From assembly GCF_003390395.1 (NCBI RefSeq), contig NZ_QUOV01000001.1:1240001-1304000 (forward strand): DNA of 64,000 nucleotides, in the 5' to 3' direction. Below are positions 9,334 through 18,099 of the stretch, piece by piece (the first letter of the stretch is position 1; each line of letters opens with the position of its first letter). The position numbers and the translations under genes are program-made. The notes under the pieces were generated by a model that saw nothing but the letters and a program-made list of their open reading frames with translations, did no database searches and was not told where the DNA came from. The stretch comes from Thalassotalea euphylliae. Lineage in GTDB: Bacteria > Pseudomonadota > Gammaproteobacteria > Enterobacterales > Alteromonadaceae.

Positions 9334-10301
9334 GTAGGCTCAGAATAAAGCGCCATGATGTTGAACATGATGATGTTCACCGTTGGCTGGTGTCTTATGC
9401 CGACTACATGACGTTGCTGTTTGCGCTGTTCGTGGTTTTGTACGCCATGGCGATGATCAATGAAGAGCCATTTGAAACAATGACAGACTCAATAGGGCGA
9501 GTGTTCCAAGCAAATGACGAATTGCCTAAAAACCGCGGTCACGGTGACGACATTTTGCCCGTGAATTCGAGTAAAACGAATAAGCGTTTATATGGCGACG
9601 GTTTAAAAGATGATGCTGGTCCCGAGTTAACCGATGGTCAGCCAATACTGTCTAACATTGCAGATAGCGACGTTGGCACTAACCTGACCTCGTTAGAAGA
9701 AAAACTGCATACCGCTTTATACGACATCATTGAATCTGGTTATGCCCAGTTAAAAATAGATGGTGACTGGCTGGAAATAGAGCTCAACAGTGGCTTGCTA
9801 TTTCCTAGTGGCTCTTCTTCTCCAACGCGTTCAGCAGACGCGATACTAACTGTTATCAACCAAGTACTTGCTGATGTGACTAATTTTGTGCGCGTACGAG
9901 GCTATACTGATAACCAACCCATTAATAACGAAATATTCTCTTCTAACTGGGAACTTTCAGTATCCAGAGCAACTGCGATTTTACGCTTGCTTGAAGAGCT
10001 TGGGGTAACTCCAGCAAGAATGGCAATAGAAGGCTATGGAGAGTATTATCCCAGCGCAGATAACAGCACGTCACAGGGACGAGCGCAAAATCGAAAAGTT
10101 GTTATCGCTATTTCAAAATATGGGCTAGATCAAGAAAGCTTACTCGATACCCCAACTATCAGTGTAAAAGACGTAGAAGCGATTAAGGAAGTGGTTGATT
10201 CTACAGGTGAAGATAATAAAATTAACATCATTCGTTTAGAAAATGGTGCAATCCGCATCACGACGCGTAATGAAGACGAAACTAACAACTCAAGTGAATA
10301 G
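9330..10301 (+). CDS. motD: Flagellar stator protein MotD (MotB/OmpA family)
   Basis: This is a MotB-type stator subunit of 323 residues. A single N-terminal membrane helix carries the ion-binding Asp25 in VSYADYMTLLFALFVVLYA. A C-terminal OmpA-like peptidoglycan-binding domain reads VRGYTDNQPI, NWELSVSRA and GYGEYYPSADN, ending QNRKVVIAIS. A further 60-residue tail follows the OmpA domain. It overlaps motC by four bases and is followed eight bases later by parC. Confidence 0.92.
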   Translation: MSRLRIKRHDVEHDDVHRWLVSYADYMTLLFALFVVLYAMAMINEEPFETMTDSIGRVFQANDELPKNRGHGDDILPVNSSKTNKRLYGDGLKDDAGPELTDGQPILSNIADSDVGTNLTSLEEKLHTALYDIIESGYAQLKIDGDWLEIELNSGLLFPSGSSSPTRSADAILTVINQVLADVTNFVRVRGYTDNQPINNEIFSSNWELSVSRATAILRLLEELGVTPARMAIEGYGEYYPSADNSTSQGRAQNRKVVIAISKYGLDQESLLDTPTISVKDVEAIKEVVDSTGEDNKINIIRLENGAIRITTRNEDETNNSSE

Positions 10302-10309
10302 GTGCTCTA

Positions 10310-11086
10310 TTGGTCGTTTGGACAATCGCTAATCAAAAAGGCGGGGTGGGTAAAACCACCTCAACAATAACCTTAGGGGGCTTGTTGGCCGAACGCGGAC
10401 ATAAAGTGCTATTGGTAGACACTGATCCTCATGCGTCGCTGAGTTATTATTTTGGTATCGAATCTGAAGATTTAGAGCTGAGCGTATACGATCTTTTTGT
10501 CAAAGTATCGACTAAAGAGCAGATAGAACAAACACTTTGCCCAACCGAATATAAGAATATTGATATCTTGCCTGCGACCATGGGGCTAGCAACACTAGAC
10601 CGTTCGCTTGGTAGTAAAGGTGGCATGGGCTTAGTGCTGAAAAAAGCAATACAAAAGCTTGAAGGGCAATACGATTATGTACTGATGGACTGTCCGCCTG
10701 TACTCGGTGTTTTGATGGTGAATGCACTGGCTGCTTCTGATAGAATTATTGTCCCAGTGCAAACCGAGTTTTTGGCGCTTAAGGGCCTAGACCGCATGAT
10801 GAAGACAATGGAGATCATGCAAGGTGAGCAGCAAGAGCCATTTACCTATACCATAGTTCCGACTATGTTTGATAAACGCACTAAAGCCTCTTTACTTGCC
10901 TATCAAAAGTTACAAGAACTTTATGGTGATAAAGTTTGGCCTGGGGTTGTGCCAGTTGATACTAACTTTAGAAATGCGAGTGTCTCGCAGAAAGTACCTT
11001 CGGATTACGCAGGTAACTCTCGTGGTGTCTACGCTTATAAAAGCTTGTTGAAACATTTAATTAAACTTACCGCAGTAAATAAATAG
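10310..11086 (+). CDS. parC: Polar chemotaxis-array ATPase ParC (ParA family)
   Basis: This is a ParA/Soj-type ATPase of 258 residues with deviant Walker A NQKGGVGKTTST (Lys10, Lys15), DTDPHASLSYYFG and YDYVLMDCPPVLGVLM. In Vibrio the homologue at this place, ParC, brings chemotaxis arrays to the cell pole through ParP; plasmid or chromosome partitioning is unlikely because no parB or parS lies nearby. The start must be TTG at 10310, because the frame opens VVWTIANQKGG immediately and no ATG precedes the P-loop. Do not confuse it with topoisomerase IV ParC, which shares the symbol. Confidence 0.9.
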   Translation: MVVWTIANQKGGVGKTTSTITLGGLLAERGHKVLLVDTDPHASLSYYFGIESEDLELSVYDLFVKVSTKEQIEQTLCPTEYKNIDILPATMGLATLDRSLGSKGGMGLVLKKAIQKLEGQYDYVLMDCPPVLGVLMVNALAASDRIIVPVQTEFLALKGLDRMMKTMEIMQGEQQEPFTYTIVPTMFDKRTKASLLAYQKLQELYGDKVWPGVVPVDTNFRNASVSQKVPSDYAGNSRGVYAYKSLLKHLIKLTAVNK

Positions 11087-11094
11087 GTTAATCA

Positions 11095-11967
11095 ATGTCA
11101 AGATCGCTAGCTGCTAGCCAAAAAGTGATGAGGTCTTATTTATCAGAGCTACTGACGGATGAGGCTGAACAGCCTGTTGAACGTCAACCATCAGCACAAA
11201 CAAGCTCACAACCTGATAAAAGCCAGAGCGCGCTTCAACATAAAGAGCCAGACAGCGAGAAGCTTGAAAAGTTACTTGAGAATGTTGCCAAACCAAGCTT
11301 ACCTGTTACGGATAAAGTTACCTCGACACGAGCAGAGGCCAGAGCAAAGGTAGTAGCACCACAGGTCGCTAAGCAACAAACGGCGCCTAAGGTTGCAAAA
11401 CCTAAAGTTGCAGCACCTGCGTCAGATAAGTTAGCTAACGAGACAGCGTCTGACAGCACAGCCATTGCGACAGCAAAGAGCCAGCAGCAAGTACCAGTAA
11501 AAGCGAAAAAAGATTATCGTGAAGGTAGTTTTCAGGCGATGTTTTTTGATGTAGCAGGGCTTACTATTGCCGTACCATTAATTGAGTTAGGTGGTATTCA
11601 CAATGTTGAGAGCATTAATAGCTTGATGGGCAAACCTGACTGGTTCAAAGGGGTTATGTTACATCGCGAAGAAAAAATTAATGTCGTTGATACCGCATTG
11701 TGGGTAATGCCTGAAAAATGCGATCAACAATTAATGGATTCATTAGCTTATCAATATATTATAATGTTGAGTAATAGCCAGTGGGGCTTGATGGCTGAGC
11801 ACCTTGTAGATACAGTTACACTAGAGCAAAGTGACGTGAAGTGGATGGATAGCAACCCTAAACGCCCTTGGCTAGCTGGTCTGGTTAAAGAACGTATGTG
11901 TGCGCTATTAGATATTGACGCCTTGATTAAAATGCTAGATCAAGGGTTGAGCGTCTATCCAAATTAG
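11095..11967 (+). CDS. parP: Polar array protein ParP, CheW-like domain
   Basis: The 290-residue protein has an N-terminal disordered half rich in Gln, Ala, Lys and Pro (residues about 20-140) and a C-terminal CheW-like domain (about 145-290: FQAMFFDVAGLTIAVPLIEL, WFKGVMLHREEKINVVDTA, LLDIDALIKML). In Vibrio, ParP joins ParC to CheA and integrates into arrays by this domain. It lies between parC and cheW, the conserved order. The disordered N-terminal half contains short repeats of the type APKVAKPKVAAP. Confidence 0.88.
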   Translation: MSRSLAASQKVMRSYLSELLTDEAEQPVERQPSAQTSSQPDKSQSALQHKEPDSEKLEKLLENVAKPSLPVTDKVTSTRAEARAKVVAPQVAKQQTAPKVAKPKVAAPASDKLANETASDSTAIATAKSQQQVPVKAKKDYREGSFQAMFFDVAGLTIAVPLIELGGIHNVESINSLMGKPDWFKGVMLHREEKINVVDTALWVMPEKCDQQLMDSLAYQYIIMLSNSQWGLMAEHLVDTVTLEQSDVKWMDSNPKRPWLAGLVKERMCALLDIDALIKMLDQGLSVYPN

Positions 11968-12036
11968 TCGTATATCCAAATAAACAGTGTTGCTGCAAAC
12001 GAGCGGCAATAGTTAACAACTTTGAGGACAAGAAGT

Positions 12037-12531
12037 ATGTCTGATGAAAGACGTAGTGCAAATGAGTCAGTAGACACTAATGATGAAGTGTTACAATGGG
12101 TAACTTTCAAGTTAGAGCAAGAAACTTACGGTATCAATGTAATGCAGGTACAAGAAGTATTGCGTTACACTGAAATTGCACCAGTACCAGGTGCGCCAGA
12201 TTATGTGTTAGGTATTATTAACCTGCGTGGTAATGTGGTAACCGTTATAGATACGCGCTCACGTTTTGGTTTACAAGCGGCAGAAATTACCGATAACACG
12301 CGTATCGTTATTATTGAAGCTGAAAAGCAAGTTATTGGTATTTTAGTTGATAGCGTTGCGGAAGTAGTTTACTTAAAAGTTTCTGAAATCGATGTGGCAC
12401 CAAATGTTGGTAACGAAGAAAGTGCTAAGTTTATCCAAGGTGTATCTAACCGCGAAGGTGAATTGTTGATTCTTGTTGATCTGAATAAATTATTATCAGA
12501 CGACGAGTGGGATGAATTGAAACAATTCTAA
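12037..12531 (+). CDS. cheW: Chemotaxis coupling protein CheW
   Basis: CheW couples CheA to chemoreceptors in arrays. I choose ATG at 12037 (164 residues), because GAGGA ends eight bases upstream; a TTG at 12022 would overlap that ribosome site. The sequence shows the family core: WVTFKLEQETYGINVMQVQEV, VPGAPDYVLGIINLRGNV and the final LLILVDLNKLLSDDEW. It is the last gene before an intrinsic terminator. Confidence 0.95.
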   Translation: MSDERRSANESVDTNDEVLQWVTFKLEQETYGINVMQVQEVLRYTEIAPVPGAPDYVLGIINLRGNVVTVIDTRSRFGLQAAEITDNTRIVIIEAEKQVIGILVDSVAEVVYLKVSEIDVAPNVGNEESAKFIQGVSNREGELLILVDLNKLLSDDEWDELKQF

Positions 12532-12547
12532 ATGGATTTTTTAGACT

Positions 12548-12573
12548 AAAAGCCTGTGTATCAGGCTTTTTTT
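12548..12573 (+). terminator. Intrinsic terminator after cheW
   Basis: A nine-base-pair stem AAAAGCCTG/CAGGCTTTT closes on a five-base loop (TGTAT) and runs into seven T residues. It sits 16 bases after the cheW stop and directly before the DUF2802 gene, so it probably ends most of the chemotaxis transcript. Confidence 0.85.
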
Positions 12574-12586
12574 GTGGGCGCTAAAT

Positions 12587-13048
12587 GTGAATATCAACTT
12601 GGTTTTGATAATAGCTCTTGTCTTAGCTATGTTGTGTTGCCTGGCTTGGCTACTAATAAAGGTTTCGCACCTTAAAGCACAAAGCAAGCTATTGAGTAGC
12701 CAGGTAAATGCGCTCGAAATGCTAACAGCTGATTTACAAGCCAATATTCATAACATCGCGCAAAAAAACGCGGAACTTAATGACCTTATCAGTACTCAAA
12801 ACACGGAAAATGAGCAAGTGTCTAGGCAACTTGAGCACCGAATCAAAGGTCAGCAGCAAGCAATTGCAAACATAACCCAACAGCTTACCTTAATTGATGA
12901 GCAGCAACCCCAAGATAAATTCTATCATCGCGCTTCAAAGCTCGCAGCTAAAGGCGCTAGTGCTGAGGAAATTATGGCGGAGTGTGAGTTACCGCGTGCT
13001 GAGGTTGAAATGTTGCTAGCCATATACAAACAGAACAACAATGAATAG
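12587..13048 (+). CDS. DUF2802 family membrane-anchored coiled-coil protein
   Basis: A conserved protein of unknown function found after cheW in Pseudomonas, Shewanella and Vibrio. It has one N-terminal membrane helix (NLVLIIALVLAMLCCLAWLLI), a coiled coil of about 80 residues rich in Gln and Asn, and a C-terminal helix-turn-helix-like segment (HRASKLAAKGASAEEIMAECELPRAEVEMLL, named in pieces: AAKGASAEEI, LPRAEVEML). I choose GTG 12587 (153 residues); the TTG at 12572 overlaps the terminator's T tract. Its linkage suggests a role in polar array or flagellar function, which is inference. Confidence 0.75.
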   Translation: MNINLVLIIALVLAMLCCLAWLLIKVSHLKAQSKLLSSQVNALEMLTADLQANIHNIAQKNAELNDLISTQNTENEQVSRQLEHRIKGQQQAIANITQQLTLIDEQQPQDKFYHRASKLAAKGASAEEIMAECELPRAEVEMLLAIYKQNNNE

Positions 13049-13088
13049 CCCAAGCGCGTCTGTCTTATTGCGGATGTTATGACTTGTT

Positions 13089-13100
13089 GGACAAGTGTCC
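13089..13100. promoter_or_regulatory. Palindrome upstream of mlaA
   Basis: GGACAAGTGTCC is a perfect 12-base palindrome, 61 bases before the mlaA start in a 113-base gap; one flanking pair (T/A) extends it partly. It is the size and position expected of a repressor operator, but I cannot name the regulator. Confidence 0.35.
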
Positions 13101-13161
13101 GATTTTCACTAGCGTGTTAGACTGGGCAATAATACCAAGAATTTATCATTAGGAAGTCACA

Positions 13162-13953
13162 GTGAATAAACCTATCCATCGAGCATTGCGTGCCGCTTTT
13201 TCATTACGTGCGGTAAAAGTGGTTGCTTTGTTATCTGTCTTAGCAGTATCAGGCTGCTCTTCAACGTCACAAGTAGAAGGTGACCCTAAAGACCCATTAG
13301 AGACTGTTAACAGAGCTTCGTGGACATTTACATGGGACTACGCTGATAAATATGTGTTAAAGCCAGCAGCAACAGCCTACACAGAGTATACGCCAACGTT
13401 TTTACGTTCAGGCCTGCACAACATGGCTCTCAACCTTAATGAACCATCTTCTTTTATTAATAACCTGCTACAAGGTAAGTTTTCCAATGCAGGTAAAAGT
13501 GCAGGGCGATTTGTACTTAACTCTACGGTAGGTCTACTTGGCTTTTTTGACCCTGCGAGTGATTTTGGTTGGACGGGCACGCAAGAAGAGTTTGGCGAAG
13601 TAATGGCGGTATACGGCGTAGGTGATGGTCCTTATATCGTCATCCCAGCACTTGGGCCGAGCTCGGTGCGAGACGAAGTAGGTGATTTTGTCGATCGTTA
13701 TTACTGGCCTTTAGCTGTTATCGACTTTTGGCCCAACCTAGTGCGTAGTGCCATCATAGGTTTAGAAGCAAGAGCATCTTTAACGCAGCAAGAACAGCTT
13801 ATCAATAATGCAATTGACCCTTACGAGTTTGTTAAACAAGCTTATTTCCAGAACATGGAATATCGCGTCTATGATGGCAAACCGCCGATAAAGGTAGACG
13901 AAGAGGAAGAAGCTGAGCTTGATGCCTATTTAGACGAACTAGATGAAGAGTAA
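13162..13953 (+). CDS. mlaA: Outer-membrane lipid asymmetry lipoprotein MlaA (VacJ)
   Basis: MlaA removes misplaced phospholipids from the outer leaflet of the outer membrane and passes them to the Mla pathway. The 263-residue protein has a lipoprotein signal with lipobox VSGC at about residues 29-32, then DPLETVNRASWTFTWDYADKYVLKP, FINNLLQGKF, RFVLNSTVGLLGFFDPAS and GPYIVIPALGPSSVRDEVG, all typical of MlaA. Start is GTG with AGGAAG upstream. The C-terminus is strongly acidic (DEEEEAELDAYLDELDEE). It stands alone between the chemotaxis operon and the polysaccharide locus; the other mla genes are not in the window. Confidence 0.95.
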   Translation: MNKPIHRALRAAFSLRAVKVVALLSVLAVSGCSSTSQVEGDPKDPLETVNRASWTFTWDYADKYVLKPAATAYTEYTPTFLRSGLHNMALNLNEPSSFINNLLQGKFSNAGKSAGRFVLNSTVGLLGFFDPASDFGWTGTQEEFGEVMAVYGVGDGPYIVIPALGPSSVRDEVGDFVDRYYWPLAVIDFWPNLVRSAIIGLEARASLTQQEQLINNAIDPYEFVKQAYFQNMEYRVYDGKPPIKVDEEEEAELDAYLDELDEE

Positions 13954-14071
13954 AGCTCATAGATTGACTTGTTATTAAACTAATATCGACCTTAACAAAA
14001 CTGGCGCATGTGATAAAATTTGCACCAGCTTTACAAAATAAAAGATTAGTACTCAGGGAATTCGCTGTTCA

Positions 14072-16807
14072 ATGAAATATATTTCTACCCGTTTGATGTC
14101 AGCCGCACTTGGCTTGGCCTTATCGATGAGTGCATTTGCTGCACAAGTACCTAGCTCTATTACCCCTCAGCAGCTTGAGCAATTCAAGCGTTTACCTGCA
14201 TCTCAGCAGCGTGCGCTGGCACAAAGTATGGGTATTGATTACAACACAATTAAAAAACAGTTGCAGGGTGGCAGTACGTCAAGCGAAGAAGATGGTTTAG
14301 TCGAACAGCAAACGGTTTACCCGAGAGGAACTCAATTTGATGAATTTGGTAATCCAATTCTGCCTGAGGATGAGTTGCTAGAGGAAGAAGAGGAGGATAC
14401 TGAGCCACAACCGTTTGGCTATGATGTATTTGCTAATGCACCTTTTACTTTTGCGCCTAATATGGATATTGCCGTACCAGCTGACTACATTATTGGCGCT
14501 GGTGACACCATCAAAATTCAAATGTTTGGCAAAGAAAGCAATGAATTTGAGCTAGAGGTAAATCGACAAGGTGATGTTGTTATACCGGATCTTGGCCCAT
14601 TTAGTGTTGCTGGTTTAACTTATACGGAAGTTAAACAATATTTCGCCTCGCAAATTAAGAAGAAAGTGCTTGGTGTCGATGTCGTAGTGACATTGTCAGA
14701 TTTGCGCTCTATGAGGATATTTGTCGCCGGCGATGCATTCAAGCCAGGCCCTTACGTGATGAGTGCTCTGTCTAGCGTAACACACGCGATTTTTGCGGCA
14801 GGTGGTATCAATGATATTGGTTCGTTGCGAAACATTCAGGTAAAGCGAGCTGGAAAGCTTGTCACCACTTTAGATCTGTATGACCTATTAATCTACGGCG
14901 ATTCTTCAAATGATATTCTGCTTAAATCCGGTGATGTTGTATTTATTGCTCCGGTAGGCGAGCGCGTCACTGTTGCTGGAGAAGTTAGACGCCCAGCGAT
15001 CTATGAGCTAGCGGTAAATGATGATTTTGATGCAGTGGTTAAAATGGCGGGAGGGCTGTTACCTTCGGCTTACCCTACAGCGAGTGTAGTTGAACGATTT
15101 AATCAGCGAAATATTCGTACAATTGTCAATGTTGATCTAACACAGCAATCTCAACTTGTTAGAGCGGTTAAAGGCGGTGATGTTCTTAAGGTACTAAAAA
15201 CTTCTGAGCAATACGATGACTCTGTCACTGTTATTGGAGCGGTAACACGCCCTGGTAAATATCAATGGAAGCAGGGCCATAAAGTGAGTGATCTTTTGCC
15301 AAGTATTCATGCTTACATGCTTGACGATGCTGATTTAAATTACAGCCTAATTGTCCGCGAGAAAGACATTGGCCGTAATATCGAAGTGTTACAGTTTAGC
15401 TTGTTTAAGGCGCTCAGTGATGTTAACTCAGAAGATAACCTTACTCTTCAACCTCATGATCGTATATTAGTCTTTTCTATCAATGATCGTAATGCGACAG
15501 CTGATGACTCGTTAGACCTGCTTGCAATGACACAAGAAGAGCTACGCAAACGCGAAAAAGAGCGAGCAGAAGAACAGTATAAAGAAAGAATGTTTTGGCT
15601 ACAGTATGGCGAAGAAGAGCCACTGGAAGAATTTGATGATCTTGATGAGTCATTGAAACTTGCTGAAAAGTCTTTGGAAGAACTAACAGGAGGGACCTAT
15701 CAAGAAGAGGTCGACCCCAAAGATATCGCTATTTTCTCGCGTCAAAAGTTACTTGCTCCTGTTATTAAAAAACTTCAACACCAAGCGGCGTCAGGTGAGT
15801 CGTTGAAACTTATTGAAGTTGTGGGGGCCGTTAAATACCCAGGGATTTATCCTTTAGCAATCAATAGTCAAGTCAATGACTTAGTTGCAGCTTCTGGTGG
15901 TCTACTTGAATCTGCCTATTTAGAGCGAGCGGATATCACTCGAAACGAGATAATTGATAATAAAGCTAGAAAAAGCACGATTAATATTAACTTACATGGT
16001 GCGCTAGCTGGTAAAACTGGGCATAACATTGATATCAAAAGTAAAGATCGCTTAAACATTCATGTAATTCCTGCTTGGCAGGAGAATCATATCGTTGAAT
16101 TGCGCGGTGAATTTTTATTCCCAGGTAAATACACAATACAACGCGGTGAAACACTTGGACAACTTGTAGAAAGGGCAGGTGGTTTTACTGAGTTTGCCTA
16201 CCAAGAAGGTTCAGTTTTTACACGAGAAAAACTGAAGCAGCTTGAACTACAAAATATATTAAAGGTTACTGAAAGCTTGAGGTCTGAGATAGCTTCTAAA
16301 AGTTTATCTCAAAAAGATTCGCAATCAATCGATTATGAACAAGCAAGGCTGTTGTTGGCAGACTTAACTAAAGTACAACCAGTAGGCCGACTTGTCGTTG
16401 ATATTCCACAAATTCAACAAGATAAAAGTGCCGATATTTTATTGGAAAATGGTGATATTTTATTTGTTCCTACCAAGCAAAACTCTATAAATGTCGTGGG
16501 GCAAGTACAAGTGGCAACTTCGCATATTTTCAAGCAAGGTTTGGATGCATTTGACTATGTAGAGCTGAGTGGTGGTACAAAGCAGCAAGCAGATCAAAAG
16601 CGGATTTATGTGATTAAAGCAAATGGTCAGGTAATGATCCCAGAAAAGTCTAACTGGTTTGCGTCAAATGCCGGTTCACTCAATCCAGGTGACACAGTAG
16701 TTGTGCCACTGGATTCGTATTTTGTTGACAACTTGAGCTTATGGGCGTTAGGTACCCAAATTGTTTATCAAGCGTCAGTAGCAATAGCAGCAATCGCTGG
16801 GCTATAA
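14072..16807 (+). CDS. SLBB-domain polysaccharide export outer-membrane protein (Wza-like)
   Basis: A large periplasmic/outer-membrane export protein, 911 residues. A signal peptide (cleavage near AFAA-QVP) precedes a Poly_export domain beginning VPADYIIGAGDTIKIQMFG at about residue 135, followed by several SLBB domains (for example VAGDAFKPGPYVMS, VAGEVRRPAIYEL, VIGAVTRPGKYQW, VVGAVKYPGIYPL, LRGEFLFPGKYTI, and VVGQVQVATSHIF). A highly charged helical insert (about residues 488-550, EELRKREKERAEEQYKER) splits the SLBB array. Canonical Wza is near 380 residues, so this is the long form seen in Alteromonadales. No Wzc kinase accompanies it; a Wzz chain-length protein occurs at 42303, so the route is probably Wzx/Wzy type. 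Confidence 0.88.
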   Translation: MKYISTRLMSAALGLALSMSAFAAQVPSSITPQQLEQFKRLPASQQRALAQSMGIDYNTIKKQLQGGSTSSEEDGLVEQQTVYPRGTQFDEFGNPILPEDELLEEEEEDTEPQPFGYDVFANAPFTFAPNMDIAVPADYIIGAGDTIKIQMFGKESNEFELEVNRQGDVVIPDLGPFSVAGLTYTEVKQYFASQIKKKVLGVDVVVTLSDLRSMRIFVAGDAFKPGPYVMSALSSVTHAIFAAGGINDIGSLRNIQVKRAGKLVTTLDLYDLLIYGDSSNDILLKSGDVVFIAPVGERVTVAGEVRRPAIYELAVNDDFDAVVKMAGGLLPSAYPTASVVERFNQRNIRTIVNVDLTQQSQLVRAVKGGDVLKVLKTSEQYDDSVTVIGAVTRPGKYQWKQGHKVSDLLPSIHAYMLDDADLNYSLIVREKDIGRNIEVLQFSLFKALSDVNSEDNLTLQPHDRILVFSINDRNATADDSLDLLAMTQEELRKREKERAEEQYKERMFWLQYGEEEPLEEFDDLDESLKLAEKSLEELTGGTYQEEVDPKDIAIFSRQKLLAPVIKKLQHQAASGESLKLIEVVGAVKYPGIYPLAINSQVNDLVAASGGLLESAYLERADITRNEIIDNKARKSTININLHGALAGKTGHNIDIKSKDRLNIHVIPAWQENHIVELRGEFLFPGKYTIQRGETLGQLVERAGGFTEFAYQEGSVFTREKLKQLELQNILKVTESLRSEIASKSLSQKDSQSIDYEQARLLLADLTKVQPVGRLVVDIPQIQQDKSADILLENGDILFVPTKQNSINVVGQVQVATSHIFKQGLDAFDYVELSGGTKQQADQKRIYVIKANGQVMIPEKSNWFASNAGSLNPGDTVVVPLDSYFVDNLSLWALGTQIVYQASVAIAAIAGL

Positions 16808-16864
16808 GTTTTGTAAAAAAATGTTACTCATTAAGTATTATTTTTTTAATTGCTAGATAAGTTA

Positions 16865-16891
16865 GCAGCGTGCATTTATAATGCACGCTGC
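16865..16891. terminator. Strong hairpin after the SLBB gene
   Basis: An 11-base-pair perfect stem, GCAGCGTGCAT/ATGCACGCTGC, closes on TTATA. It lies 57 bases after the SLBB gene stop and 61 before the wecA-like start. There is no T run after the stem on either strand, so it could be a weak terminator, a processing or stability hairpin, or an operator. Confidence 0.5.
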
Positions 16892-16952
16892 TTATAATGG
16901 ATAATTAGAAATTAGACATAATCACGGCTAATTTCGATACTTTTCACAAGAT

Positions 16953-17993
16953 ATGTTTGATATTCTCGCTTTAGTAGTGGCATTTTGTTGCTCTGTATTG
17001 ACCATTAAGGTCTTGCTTCCCTTGGCTCCTCACATTGGCCTAATTGATTTACCTAATGAACGTAAAAAACACGACGGTGCTATTCCTTTAATCGGTGGAA
17101 TATCGATATTTACTGGCGTGCTTATCGCATCTAGTCTGTTTATCGAAAATAGTAATATTATAAATCTCTACCTAATCTCTTCAGCGTTAATTGTATTTAT
17201 TGGCACTTTGGACGATATCTATGACTTAAGCGTGGGCTCTCGCATGTTGTTCCAAGGCATTGTCGCTTGCATTCTCGTTTTTGGTGCAGGTCGCTTTATT
17301 AGTGATTTTGGTGCGATATTAGGTGGCGACTCTCTAGTCATTGGTGAATACGGCATGATATTCACTATTTTAGCTGTGATTGCTGCAATCAATGCGTTTA
17401 ACATGGTTGATGGTATTGACGGTCTAGCTGGCTCTATGAGCATTATTACAATGGGAGCAATAGCAGCTTTAATGGCCCAAAAGGCAAGCAGTGTGAGTAT
17501 TTTATTACCAATGCTCATTGTTGTTTCAACTATACCTTATCTGTTCTATAACGTAAGTACCCGTAACCCAAGAGGCAAAAAAATCTTCATGGGAGATGCG
17601 GGTAGTATGTACATGGGGTTGACTGTTATCTGGCTACTTACAATAGGAACTCAAAACACAGACGAAGTTGAAGCGGCATTTAGGCCTGTCACTGCATTGT
17701 GGTTAATAGCGATACCGCTAATGGATATGCTAGCTATTATGGTTCGAAGAGTTCGTAGAGGTGACTCCCCCTTTAAAGCGGACAATGGCCATATACACCA
17801 CATTCTATTAGCAAATGGTTTCTCTCCTAGAAAGGCTCTTTGGTCTATTAGCGGGATATCAATTGTTTTTGCTGTTATTGGCTGTTTGGGCGAGGTGTTT
17901 TTAATAAATGAGGCTGTAATGCTCGTTGTGTTCATTTGTGCATTTATTTCTTATGCTGCGATATTGCAAAAATTTTGCAATTTAGGTAAATAG
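16953..17993 (+). CDS. WecA-like undecaprenyl-phosphate sugar-1-phosphate transferase
   Basis: An integral membrane enzyme of the MraY/WecA family, 346 residues, with about ten or eleven membrane segments. It moves a sugar-1-phosphate, typically GlcNAc-1-P, onto undecaprenyl phosphate to start surface polysaccharide synthesis. Motifs are DLPNERKKHDGAIPLIGG, GTLDDIYDLS (Asp pair), NAFNMVDGIDGLAGS, KIFMGDAGSMYMGL and the His motif GHIHHILLANGFS. It follows the SLBB export gene and precedes the secretion operon, so the polysaccharide cluster seems split by that operon. Whether it is the cell's main WecA or a dedicated one is unclear. Confidence 0.9.
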   Translation: MFDILALVVAFCCSVLTIKVLLPLAPHIGLIDLPNERKKHDGAIPLIGGISIFTGVLIASSLFIENSNIINLYLISSALIVFIGTLDDIYDLSVGSRMLFQGIVACILVFGAGRFISDFGAILGGDSLVIGEYGMIFTILAVIAAINAFNMVDGIDGLAGSMSIITMGAIAALMAQKASSVSILLPMLIVVSTIPYLFYNVSTRNPRGKKIFMGDAGSMYMGLTVIWLLTIGTQNTDEVEAAFRPVTALWLIAIPLMDMLAIMVRRVRRGDSPFKADNGHIHHILLANGFSPRKALWSISGISIVFAVIGCLGEVFLINEAVMLVVFICAFISYAAILQKFCNLGK

Positions 17994-18023
17994 TCAAGTA
18001 GAGCATTTCTAGCAATATATAAG

Positions 18024-18051
18024 TTGATTCCCTTCTAATGAAAATCATATT
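18024..18051 (+). promoter_or_regulatory. Possible sigma-70 promoter of the gsp operon
   Basis: TTGATT and CATATT are separated by 16 bases, 49 bases before the gspG start. Each box matches four of six consensus positions, so this is only a candidate. The 106-base gap after the wecA-like gene holds no terminator that I can see. Confidence 0.3.
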
Positions 18052-18099
18052 TCAATGGATGGGTATTTGTAGTATTTCAAATAAAGGTAGATAACCGTT

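Noticed and set aside
10310..11086. Plasmid partition ParA or integrated-plasmid marker
   Set aside because: No parB or parS nearby; position between motD and the CheW-like parP identifies it as the polar chemotaxis ATPase.
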